Origin: MTP4 sp052056915
GTDB taxonomy: Archaea > Halobacteriota > Methanosarcinia > Methanosarcinales > Methanosarcinaceae
Reading direction: 5' to 3'
DNA length: 64,000 bases
Assembly (NCBI RefSeq): GCF_052056915.1
Contig: NZ_CP195119.1
Location: 186,001 to 250,000 of the forward strand
Position numbers and translations under genes: made by a program. Position 1 is the stretch's first letter. Each line of letters starts with the position of its first letter. The notes beneath the pieces were generated by a model that worked only from the letters and a program-made list of their open reading frames with translations, had not been told where the DNA came from and did no database searches. Below are positions 15,432 through 22,711 of the stretch, one piece after another.

Positions 15432-16196
15432 TCAGGATTTTTCCACCTTTTTTGTCCCGGAGATCAGGAAGATCGGGTAATCCCTGAAAACCCTCTGGAG
15501 GAAGGAAAGCCTGGAATCCTCAAAGCGCCGGATCCCGAGCAGGGGATCGGCTTCTACTTCCGTAAGCCCGGAACTCATGAAAAGCTCGGAAACGTTTTCC
15601 GGGTTTATATCCCTGTAAAGGGGCAAAAAGGGCCTGATCGGGGTATAACATTCTTGAAAAAACGAGGGACACCTGTCCTTTTTCACGACTTTTCTAAAAG
15701 AGCTCTTGAGAAAACGCTTGAGCCCTGGCAGCAGGCCCGGATCAAACCAGTTCCCGTCAATGGCATAGATCTGTCCCCCGGGTTTCAAGACTCGTTTCCA
15801 CTCCTCCAGGGCCCTGGGAGGTTCGGGGAGAGTCCAGAGCAGGTACTTGTTTACCACGAGGTCAAAGGAATTGTCCTCGAAGGGGAGGTTTTCTGCGTCC
15901 CCCAGGGAAAAATTAACGTCTGCCCCGAGTTCCCGGGCATTGGACCTGGCCTTTTCAAGCATGCCTGTCGAGATGTCAACCCCGCTGACCTCATGCCCCA
16001 TTTCCGTAAAAAGCAGGGCAAGAAAGCCTGCACCGGTACCCACATCCAGGACCCTCAGGCGCTTTCCCGGAGGCAAAGCATCCGAAAGAATCCGCTTCCA
16101 GGCATCCCGTTCTTCTTCACAAAAACCGGAAATCCCGTTAGTGTAAGAAGCCGACCTGAAATTCCAGTAATCTACCACAACATTCTTGATATCCAT
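15432..16196 (-). CDS. Class I SAM-dependent methyltransferase
   Basis: A 254-residue cytoplasmic Rossmann-fold methyltransferase of the UbiE/Methyltransf_11 type. Motif I is LDVGTGAGFLALLF (about 49-62), followed by GVDISTGMLEKAR, the LGDAENLPFEDNSFDLV motif and VLKPGGQIYAIDGNW. The C-terminal third (GLKRFLKSSFRKVVKKDRCP and beyond) is variable and probably selects the substrate. The reaction is methyl transfer from SAM; the substrate cannot be told. It precedes the two NAS-like genes on the same strand, 313 bp away, and could tailor their product or be unrelated. Confidence 0.88.
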   Translation of the reverse strand: MDIKNVVVDYWNFRSASYTNGISGFCEEERDAWKRILSDALPPGKRLRVLDVGTGAGFLALLFTEMGHEVSGVDISTGMLEKARSNARELGADVNFSLGDAENLPFEDNSFDLVVNKYLLWTLPEPPRALEEWKRVLKPGGQIYAIDGNWFDPGLLPGLKRFLKSSFRKVVKKDRCPSFFQECYTPIRPFLPLYRDINPENVSELFMSSGLTEVEADPLLGIRRFEDSRLSFLQRVFRDYPIFLISGTKKVEKS

Positions 16197-16653
16197 AATG
16201 TATCCCCATGAAAGATTTTCAGAGGAAGGCCTGTCCAGGCCCGCCTACAAACTCGTTTTTAATGGCTCCACTTTTTTCGAATGACCATCATTTAGTTTTA
16301 GATTCCTCAAGGATTGACATACAAATTGGAAAATAATTATAACTAGGGGTATAAAAAGATATGTGTAATACATATTAGGTATGATAAATAATTATAAAAA
16401 TAATATTTGTGGGAGAATTCTGAAAAAAAATGCCAGAACAACCGGAATGCCGTATTCCACCGTTCATGTCCCGCGCTTTAGCGCGGCTTTTCCCTGACCA
16501 CTGCTTTTAAGGAAGTGGAAGGCGGAGAAATCCATAGCGGAAAACAATTTACACCTGAAAAATAGCAATGCCTGAAAAACAAGTGGACCAACTGCTCAAA
16601 AACAAACAAGGTTAGGTTCAACTGGCGGGTCATAATGGCAATGGCGGGTAGTT
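16197..16653. other. Intergenic region containing part of repeat block B
   Basis: AT-rich DNA to about 16430, then the first half of repeat block B with the cccgcgctttagcgcgg hairpin at about 16471-16487. No gene. Confidence 0.6.
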
Positions 16654-16818
16654 ATGGCTAAAATGTCCATAATCGATTACGTCATTGTCCACGAACTCTG
16701 CCACATGAAGCATAAAAACCACTCAAAGGCTTTCTGGAAGGAGGTGCAGAAGGTCCTGCCGGATTATGAGGAAAGGAAAGAATGGTTAAGGGTGTATGGG
16801 GATTTGCTGAAGATATAA
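16654..16818 (+). pseudogene. C-terminal fragment of a YgjP/DUF45-type metallopeptidase
   Basis: 54 codons reading MAKMSIIDYVIVHELCHMKH, then KNHSKAFWKEVQKVLPDYEE and RKEWLRVYGDLL. HELCH plus the HKNHSKAFW segment is the zinc-binding signature of the YgjP-like metal-dependent hydrolase family, normally 200 or more residues. The N-terminal catalytic-domain scaffold is missing and an in-frame stop lies just upstream (16633). Likely a remnant, though the remaining frame is intact. Confidence 0.75.
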
Positions 16819-16839
16819 GATTTAGGAGCTTAACCGGAA

Positions 16840-17304
16840 TCAAACCCCCGTTAATTTTACTCCCTGAACCTTTCTACCCATTACAGGAACTATATGTTTG
16901 AATTCTGCAATACCCGCTAAAACGAGCAAATCTGCAATATGGGGTGCAGTTTTTGTATCAGAACTTCGGTTATATATTTTCTTTGCTATTTTTATTAGAT
17001 GGCTTTCAAGAGAAATCCCGGGATAGTTTTCCGAAATTCTGGCACCAATCTTTACAGGCCCTTTGCTCGCATCAAGAAATATTACTGCTTCTTTGAATCT
17101 CCAAATCTCGATGTATAATGGATTGCCAGATTCAAGCTTAAAGAGAATTTTGTCGCCAGGAGTTTTTTGAAAAAGCTGGTATTTTTGTCTTTTGTTTTCG
17201 CCAAAGGCTTTATTCCGTGGAGACTCCACCCACTTTCCCGAATTACTGTTTACGTAACTTTTTATGAGCTCGATTTTGTCAGAAACTTCCCTATTTTTCA
17301 TCAT
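16840..17304 (-). CDS. Hypothetical protein, 154 residues
   Basis: Not recognised. A soluble, basic protein beginning MMKNREVSDKIELIKSYVNS with a ribosome site cgggag 5-8 nt upstream; the second Met may be the true start. A middle segment (IEIWRFKEAVIFLDASKGPV) looks like beta strands, and the C-terminal half (SLESHLIKIAKKIY, APHIADLLVLAGIAEF) is helical. No membrane segment or signal. A truncated copy of its first 30 codons sits at 11348-11440 within repeat block A, showing that the gene was duplicated together with flanking DNA. Neighbours give no functional clue. Confidence 0.6.
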   Translation of the reverse strand: MMKNREVSDKIELIKSYVNSNSGKWVESPRNKAFGENKRQKYQLFQKTPGDKILFKLESGNPLYIEIWRFKEAVIFLDASKGPVKIGARISENYPGISLESHLIKIAKKIYNRSSDTKTAPHIADLLVLAGIAEFKHIVPVMGRKVQGVKLTGV

Positions 17305-17448
17305 ATTTTACTCCCGGCTATTTTGTTATTTTGATAAAACCACCCATCTTTTTCATTTTTTTTAAAAAGATGTACTGTATTCAATAAATGTTAAATTACC
17401 TAAATCTTTCGACGATTTTTACAGTTTCTTCTTCCCCAGTTCCAAAAC

Positions 17449-17460
17449 CTTTATATATAA
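17449..17460 (+). promoter_or_regulatory. TATA box of the trp operon
   Basis: ctttatatataa, about 50 nt upstream of trpC ATG 17510. Transcription should begin near 17485, giving a leader of roughly 25 nt. Confidence 0.7.
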
Positions 17461-17478
17461 AAGACAATATTAAGCATT

Positions 17479-17498
17479 GTTGTACATAATTATACAAC
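17479..17498 (+). promoter_or_regulatory. Palindromic candidate operator of the trp operon
   Basis: gttgtacataattatacaac: 6-bp arms gttgta/tacaac around 8 bp, with a TGTACA core in the left half. It spans the expected transcription start, a position where a repressor would block initiation. The TrpY repressor of Methanothermobacter binds TGTACA sites; that the same protein type acts here is inference. Confidence 0.5.
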
Positions 17499-17509
17499 AG
17501 TGATGCCAT

Positions 17510-18316
17510 ATGCACGTTAAAATCCAGCAGATCCTCGACACAACAAAAACCCGCATAAGGGCTTTCGAACCGGAAATTAGACCTGGAGGGATGCCCGAAT
17601 GTATGCAGAGGCGGGACTTCCTTTCGGCAGTGGCAGATGCCAGAGCCGAAGGCAGGGTACCCGTGATTGCGGAGGTCAAGCCCGCTTCCCCGGGAAAAGC
17701 CTTCAGGGAGATCCTCCCCGGAGATGCTGCAAGGCTGGCGTGGGAAATGGAGGAGGCTGGAGCTGTTGCGATTTCAGTCCTGACCGAACCCGAGGTGTTC
17801 CGGGGCTCGCTTGAAAACCTGGAAGCCGTCAGGAGGACTGTTTGTTTGCCGGTCCTTAGAAAGGATTTCATAATTGACAGGCTCCAGCTTGAGGAAACCC
17901 AAAGCGATCTCATCCTCCTGATCGCAGGGATCCTCGGGGAAAATCTCCTGGATTTTGTTGATCTCGCACTTAAAAAGGGATTTGAGCCGCTGGTGGAAGT
18001 CCACAATGCAGAGGAACTGGAACTGGCTCTTGATACCCCTGCAAGGGTAATCGGAATCAACAACCGGAACCTTGAAACCCTGGAGATCAGCCTTGAAACC
18101 ACCGAAAAGCTTGCACCCCTGGTCCGGGAACACGACCGGAAAAACGGGATAGATCACGTTATAGTGAGCGAGAGCGGGATCCGTGGGACGGATGACGTCT
18201 GCAGGGTAATCGATGCAGGGGCGGATGCGGTACTTGTCGGGTCCGTAATAATGGAAAACGAATCAGTTTTTGAAAAAACGAAAGAACTTGTCCAGAGCCT
18301 TGCCTGGCGCTGCTGA
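17510..18316 (+). CDS. trpC: Indole-3-glycerol-phosphate synthase
   Basis: A 268-residue TIM-barrel enzyme that cyclises CdRP to indole-3-glycerol phosphate in tryptophan synthesis. Family motifs: VIAEVKPASPGKA (catalytic Lys, about 51-63), LRKDFIID (about 119-126), GINNRNLETLEI (about 183-194) and the phosphate-binding VSESGI...AVLVGSVIM near the end. ATG 17510 is the first gene of the operon, just behind the TATA box and palindrome. Length matches the single-domain archaeal form, not the bacterial TrpC-TrpF fusion. A GC-rich hairpin and a 14-bp tandem repeat separate it from trpB, which may set lower expression of downstream genes. Confidence 0.97.
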   Translation: MHVKIQQILDTTKTRIRAFEPEIRPGGMPECMQRRDFLSAVADARAEGRVPVIAEVKPASPGKAFREILPGDAARLAWEMEEAGAVAISVLTEPEVFRGSLENLEAVRRTVCLPVLRKDFIIDRLQLEETQSDLILLIAGILGENLLDFVDLALKKGFEPLVEVHNAEELELALDTPARVIGINNRNLETLEISLETTEKLAPLVREHDRKNGIDHVIVSESGIRGTDDVCRVIDAGADAVLVGSVIMENESVFEKTKELVQSLAWRC

Positions 18317-18328
18317 CCTCTTTTTTAC

Positions 18329-18344
18329 CGGCTCTCCGGAGCCG
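18329..18344 (+). terminator. GC-rich hairpin after trpC
   Basis: cggctc-tccg-gagccg, 6-bp stem, 13 nt after the trpC stop region. No T-run follows in the operon direction; a T6 precedes it. It could be an attenuating or RNA-stabilising hairpin rather than a terminator. Confidence 0.4.
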
Positions 18345-18466
18345 TGACAGCTTATTGAACAGTGAATTTCGGATTTCAGGTTTGAAGAAATCCGGGGCTG
18401 CTTCAAATTTTAAAAATTTGGAAAATTTTCTGAATTTCAAAATTTCGGAATCCAAATTTCTGAATT

Positions 18467-18550
18467 TCAAAATTCCAGAATCAAAATTCCAGAATCAAAA
18501 TTCCAGAATCAAAATTCCAGAATCAAAATTCCAGAATCAAAATTCCAGAA
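18467..18550 (+). repeat. 14-bp tandem repeat between trpC and trpB, six copies
   Basis: Six exact copies of tcaaaattccagaa, preceded (18400-18466) by degenerate relatives such as tgaatttcaaaatttcggaa. The array ends about 50 nt before the trpB start. The palindromic core aattcCAGaatt-like content makes the transcript able to form weak stems. Confidence 0.92.
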
Positions 18551-18599
18551 TCAAAATTTCAAAAAATCAACCGTGAAAAGAGACAAGGGAGTAATCAAA

Positions 18600-19880
18600 T
18601 TGACAGGAACTACAATTTCAGAATCACAGATCAAAAATCCGGGGCATGGAAAACTCTCCAGCCAGGAAACAGGGACAAATGCAGGGTTAAAGGCACAGGC
18701 AAAGGGAAAGTACGGCAAATACGGGGGCCAGTACGTCCCTGAAGTCCTGATGCCTGCCCTGGAAGAGCTGATGGAAGGGTACGAGCGGTACAAAAACGAC
18801 CCGGAATTCCTGAAGGAACTGGACCATTACCTTAAGGATTTCGGAGGCAGGGAGACCCCGCTCTACTTTGCCAGGAACCTTAGCAAGAAATACGGGGCAA
18901 AAATCTACCTTAAGCGCGAAGACCTGGTGCACGGGGGTGCCCATAAGCTGAATAACGCAATCGGGCAGGCGATCCTTGCAAAGTACATGGGAAAGACCCG
19001 GCTGATTGCCGAGACCGGAGCCGGGCAGCACGGGACTGCGACTGCAATGGTAGGAGCGAACCTGGGCTTCGATACCGTGGTGTACATGGGAGCAAAGGAC
19101 ATCAAGCGCCAGCAGATGAATGCTTACAGGATGGAACTCATGGGCACCGAAGTCCGGGCCGTGGAGTCGGGATCAAAAACTCTCAAGGATGCCATCAACG
19201 AGGCGCTCCGCGACTGGGTTACGAACGTGGAGAACACACACTACCTGATCGGCTCGGTTGTTGGGCCGCACCCCTACCCCATGATCGTGAGGGACTTCCA
19301 GAGCGTGATCGGGCGCGAGATCAAGGAGCAGATAATGGAAAAGGAAGGGCGGCTTCCGGACTCTCTGATTGCCTGTACCGGCGGCGGGAGCAATGCCATG
19401 GGGATGTTCCACCCCTTCACTGAAGACCGGGATGTCCGGCTGATTGCCGTTGAGGCCGGGGGAAAAGCCCTGAAGTGCACTGAAAAGGCAGCTCTCCATT
19501 CAGCTTCCCTCTGTGTTGGGGAAGAAGGTGTCCTGCACGGAGCCCGAACAAAGGTGCTTCAGGACAGGAACGGGCAGATCCTGGAATCCGAGTCCATCTC
19601 AGCCGGGCTCGACTACTCCGGGGTTGGCCCCGAACTTGCCAATCTCACAGACAGTGGAAGGGTCACTGCCCGCTATGTCACGGACGACGAAGCCCTTGAA
19701 GCCTTCCACGAACTGAGCAGGCTTGAAGGAATCATCCCTGCCCTGGAATCCTCCCACGCGCTGGCTTACCTGAAGAAAGCCGCCGAAGCCGGGGAACTCG
19801 GGGAACTTGTGGTAGTAAACCTCTCGGGAAGAGGGGACAAGGACCTTGAAACTGTCTTCAGCAAGATGAAGGAGGCCTGA
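18600..19880 (+). CDS. trpB: Tryptophan synthase beta chain
   Basis: PLP enzyme that joins indole and serine to give tryptophan, acting in the alpha2-beta2 complex with TrpA. Signatures: KYGKYGGQYVPE (start of conserved fold), GREPLxxA-like GRETPLYFARN, the PLP lysine in GGAHKLNNAIGQ (about residue 100), GAGQHGTATA, the phosphate loop CTGGGSNAMGMF, and NLSGRGDKDL near the C-terminus. I prefer TTG 18600 because gggag lies 8 nt upstream; GTG 18573 in the same frame would add nine residues. The first 35 residues before the conserved fold are a low-complexity extension. trpA follows after 3 nt. Confidence 0.96.
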   Translation: MTGTTISESQIKNPGHGKLSSQETGTNAGLKAQAKGKYGKYGGQYVPEVLMPALEELMEGYERYKNDPEFLKELDHYLKDFGGRETPLYFARNLSKKYGAKIYLKREDLVHGGAHKLNNAIGQAILAKYMGKTRLIAETGAGQHGTATAMVGANLGFDTVVYMGAKDIKRQQMNAYRMELMGTEVRAVESGSKTLKDAINEALRDWVTNVENTHYLIGSVVGPHPYPMIVRDFQSVIGREIKEQIMEKEGRLPDSLIACTGGGSNAMGMFHPFTEDRDVRLIAVEAGGKALKCTEKAALHSASLCVGEEGVLHGARTKVLQDRNGQILESESISAGLDYSGVGPELANLTDSGRVTARYVTDDEALEAFHELSRLEGIIPALESSHALAYLKKAAEAGELGELVVVNLSGRGDKDLETVFSKMKEA

Positions 19881-19883
19881 AAG

Positions 19884-20777
19884 ATGAGTACCGAGATTAA
19901 AGCCAGGACAGGAACTGAAACGTCAGCAGGAATGAAAGCAGAGACTGGATCTGAAATGACAGCCAGAACCGGAAAACCGGGCATATCCGAAAAGTTTGCA
20001 GAACTGAAAGCAAGGGGGGAAGGAGCCCTGGTCAGCTACGTGATGGCAGGCGATCCATCTCCTGAAGCAACCCGGGAAATCGTTGCCGCTCTTGCCAGGG
20101 GCGGGACGGACATAATCGAACTTGGGCTGCCCTTTTCGGACCCTGTTGCTGACGGCCCGACTATCCAGGCGGCAGGGCAGCGGGCGCTTGCAGCAGGCAT
20201 GGACACGGAACGTTTCTTCGAACTGGTTGAGGAGCTTGGAAGCGAAATTTCCGGGATCCCCTTTGTGTGCATGACCTATTACAACCTGGTATTCAGGTAC
20301 GGGATTGAGAAATTTGTGGCAGGTTCAGCGAAAGCAGGGATAAGCGGGCTGATAATTCCGGACCTGCCTGTGGAAGAAGCCTCCGAACTCAGGGAAAGCT
20401 GCGAGAGGCACGGGCTGGATCTGATCTTCCTGATCGCGCCCACCACAACCGGGGAAAGGGTGAGGAAGGTCCTGGAAAGGAGTTCGGGTTTTGTCTACCT
20501 GGTATCGAGGCTCGGGGTCACGGGTACAAGCAGCGAAGTTTCGGGAGCAACAAAGGAACTGCTTGCCAGGGTGGAAACCGACATCCCGAAAGCTGTAGGG
20601 TTCGGGGTTTCAAACGGCAACCAGGCTGCAGAGATCAGAAAAGCCGGAGCCGACGGTGTGATTGTTGGCTCGGCATTTGTCAAGATTATCGAATCGGGGA
20701 ATAACGTGAACGAAAGGCTGGAAACCCTTGCAAGGGAGCTTAAAAACGGAATACTGGAAGCCGATAAATCAGAATAA
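19884..20777 (+). CDS. trpA: Tryptophan synthase alpha chain
   Basis: Cleaves indole-3-glycerol phosphate to indole, which tunnels to TrpB. TIM-barrel motifs: VSYVMAGDPS, DIIELGLPFSDPVADGP with the catalytic Glu and Asp, CMTYYNLVFRYG, GLIIPDLPVEE, LIAPTTT, VSRLGVTGTSS and ADGVIVGSAFV. The conserved fold begins at about residue 34. The 33 residues before it are Thr/Gly/Glu/Ala repeats (ARTGTETSAG, AETGSEMTARTG), an added low-complexity tail. The upstream aaggagg, inside the end of trpB, fixes ATG 19884 as the start, so this tail is probably translated. Confidence 0.97.
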   Translation: MSTEIKARTGTETSAGMKAETGSEMTARTGKPGISEKFAELKARGEGALVSYVMAGDPSPEATREIVAALARGGTDIIELGLPFSDPVADGPTIQAAGQRALAAGMDTERFFELVEELGSEISGIPFVCMTYYNLVFRYGIEKFVAGSAKAGISGLIIPDLPVEEASELRESCERHGLDLIFLIAPTTTGERVRKVLERSSGFVYLVSRLGVTGTSSEVSGATKELLARVETDIPKAVGFGVSNGNQAAEIRKAGADGVIVGSAFVKIIESGNNVNERLETLARELKNGILEADKSE

Positions 20778-20807
20778 AAAATCTGAAGAAAAAAGGAGTG
20801 GTGAAAA

Positions 20808-21959
20808 ATGCAGGAAAAAATAGATGGAGAAGTGAAGGAAAAAACTCAGGGAGAAATGCAGGCATACATAAAAAAGTTGCAGGAAGGCAGGGACCTCAGT
20901 CCTGAGGAAGCTGAGGATGCGCTCGGGCAGATCCTGAGCACGGCTGAAGACGAGGAAATCGGGGAATTCCTGCTGGCTCTCCGGGCCAAAGGGGAAAAGC
21001 CCGGGGAAATCGCAGGCTTTGTTAAGGGCATGAAAACAGCCGCCAACACGATCCGGCCTGACCTGCCTTTCAGGCTTGTGGACGTTGTAGGGACCGGCGG
21101 GGATAAGCTGAACACGATCAACGTCTCGACGGCAGCCGCAATCATAACTGCTGCCGCAGGGGTCCCGGTTGCAAAGCACGGGAACCGGGCAGTCACTTCC
21201 ATGGCCGGGAGTTCCGATGTGCTCGACGCTCTCGGGATCAAGGTGGACCTTCCTCCCGAAAATGTCCAGAGGACCATTGAGGAAATCGGGATAGGCTTCA
21301 TGTTTGCCCCGGTCTTCCACCCGGCAATGAAGCGGGTTGCAGGCGTCCGGAAGAAACTCGGGGTCAGGACGGTTTTCAACATCCTTGGTCCCCTGACCAA
21401 TCCGGCAGGAGCAAAAGGGCAGGTTGTGGGCGTCTTTGATAAAAAGCTCTGTGAACCCCTTGCCTACGCCCTGAAGGAACTGGGGTCCGAACACGCCCTT
21501 GTGGTGCACGGGGACGGGATGGACGAGATCTCGAACATCAGCGAGACCTTTGTTGCGGAGCTGAAAAACGGGGAAGTCACAACCTACACCCTCACCCCCG
21601 AAGCCCTGGGCATGCTCAGGGCAAAACCCGAAGACATCGAAGGCGGGTCCCCGAAAGAAAATGCCCGGGACCTGCTGTGCATCTTCAAGGGCCAAAAAGG
21701 GCCAAAAAGGGACCTTGTGATCCTGAACGCCGCCGCAGCCCTCTACGTCAGCGGGATCGTGGGCTCCATCCGGCAGGCAATCCCGATTGCCGAGGACGCC
21801 ATTGACAGCGGGAAGGTCATGGTCAAGTTCAACCAGTTCAAAACTTTCACAGCCGAGCTTTACGAACAGGGCAAAAAGCGGAGCGCCCTCAGCGGAGAAG
21901 CCTTCCTGCCTTCTTCAAGCACTCCTTCGTTAAGCCCCGCCTCCGGGGAAAAGGCATGA
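20808..21959 (+). CDS. trpD: Anthranilate phosphoribosyltransferase
   Basis: Transfers the phosphoribosyl group of PRPP to anthranilate. A 383-residue protein with the family's helical N-terminal domain (SPEEAEDALGQIL) and the PRPP loop DVVGTGGDKLNTINVSTAAA (about 86-105). KHGNRAVTS, GIGFMFAPVFHPAMKRV and HGDGMDEIS follow. ATG 20808 has aaaggagtgg upstream. The first 25 residues and the Ser/Pro-rich C-terminal tail (LPSSSTPSLSPAS) exceed the normal length. It is a free enzyme, not fused to TrpG. Its TGA overlaps the ATG of trpF (ATGA). Confidence 0.97.
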   Translation: MQEKIDGEVKEKTQGEMQAYIKKLQEGRDLSPEEAEDALGQILSTAEDEEIGEFLLALRAKGEKPGEIAGFVKGMKTAANTIRPDLPFRLVDVVGTGGDKLNTINVSTAAAIITAAAGVPVAKHGNRAVTSMAGSSDVLDALGIKVDLPPENVQRTIEEIGIGFMFAPVFHPAMKRVAGVRKKLGVRTVFNILGPLTNPAGAKGQVVGVFDKKLCEPLAYALKELGSEHALVVHGDGMDEISNISETFVAELKNGEVTTYTLTPEALGMLRAKPEDIEGGSPKENARDLLCIFKGQKGPKRDLVILNAAAALYVSGIVGSIRQAIPIAEDAIDSGKVMVKFNQFKTFTAELYEQGKKRSALSGEAFLPSSSTPSLSPASGEKA

Positions 21960-22711
21960 AAAAAAGCCTGAAAAACCCAAATCCAGAAACCCGGCCAAAG
22001 ACCCGGCCAAAGACCCGGCCAAAGACCCGGGTAAAGATTTGCGGGCTTCGAACCCCAAAGGATATCGAAGTTGCGGAAAGGGCAGGGGCTGATGCGGTGG
22101 GTTTTATCACCGAGGTCCCGGTGGAAAGCCCCAGGAAACTGGACGCCGGAACCGCAGCATCCCTGATCGCAAAGGTCCCGAAGTGCCTGGACTCCGTAAT
22201 GGTCATCATGCCTGAAAACGCAAACCAGGCCCTGGACCTGATAGAAAAAGTCAGGCCCGACATCGTGCAGGTCCATTCCGGGCTTCCCTTTGCCGAAATG
22301 GAAAAAGTGAGGGAAAATACGGATCTCCCGATCATAAAAGCCCTCTCCGTGCCTGCAGGCCTGGGGGCTTCAAAGCTCCGGAACCTTGCCGAGCGGCTCC
22401 TTGAGGAGGTCCGCGGGCTGGAAGAAAGCGGAACTGTGGACAGTGTGCTCCTGGACTCGGGGCTTGCCGGGAAAACCGGCGGTACCGGCTGCGTCCACGA
22501 GTGGGCTCTGAGCCGGCAAATTGCAAAGGAATGCCGCCTTCCCCTGATCCTGGCCGGAGGGCTGAAACCCGAAAATGTGGGAGAAGCGATCAGGACCGTT
22601 TTTCCCTATGCTGTTGACACGGCCTCAGGGGTCGAAACTGAGGGAAAAAAAGACCCCGTGAAAATCCGGAAATTTATAGAAGAAGTGAGGTGTGCCAATG
22701 TTTTCCTTTGA
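21956..22711 (+). CDS. trpF: Phosphoribosylanthranilate isomerase
   Basis: Amadori isomerase converting phosphoribosylanthranilate to CdRP. Conserved motifs: VKICGLRTPKDIEVAERAGA (about 24-43, catalytic Cys in KICG), DAVGFI, VQVHSG, LLDSGLAGKTGGTG (catalytic Asp and phosphate loop, about 163-176) and LAGGLKPENV. The first 23 residues are an unusual basic extension in which RPKT is repeated, encoded by 12-bp tandem repeats at 21991-22032. The start overlaps trpD's stop (ATGA), arguing that this extension is translated, although a later start cannot be excluded. Its 3' end overlaps the trpE start. Confidence 0.96.
   Translation: MKKSLKNPNPETRPKTRPKTRPKTRVKICGLRTPKDIEVAERAGADAVGFITEVPVESPRKLDAGTAASLIAKVPKCLDSVMVIMPENANQALDLIEKVRPDIVQVHSGLPFAEMEKVRENTDLPIIKALSVPAGLGASKLRNLAERLLEEVRGLEESGTVDSVLLDSGLAGKTGGTGCVHEWALSRQIAKECRLPLILAGGLKPENVGEAIRTVFPYAVDTASGVETEGKKDPVKIRKFIEEVRCANVFL
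21991..22032 (+). repeat. 12-bp tandem repeat inside trpF
   Basis: Three exact copies of ccggccaaagac plus a diverged fourth, in frame, coding RPKT repeats ahead of the conserved KICG motif. Confidence 0.92.

Larger units (their letters stand above)
16430..17350 (+). repeat. Diverged repeat block B (partner of 11150-11495)
   Basis: 16430-16650 and 17216-17345 match block A in order and orientation. Between them block B keeps a DUF45 fragment and the full hypothetical gene that block A has lost, so B is closer to the ancestral arrangement. The motif ggcgggt occurs twice at 16624-16649, which marks the likely deletion point in A. Confidence 0.75.

Noticed and set aside
20769..21695. 308-codon minus-strand frame inside trpD
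   Set aside because: Antisense shadow; trpD on the other strand has all catalytic motifs.
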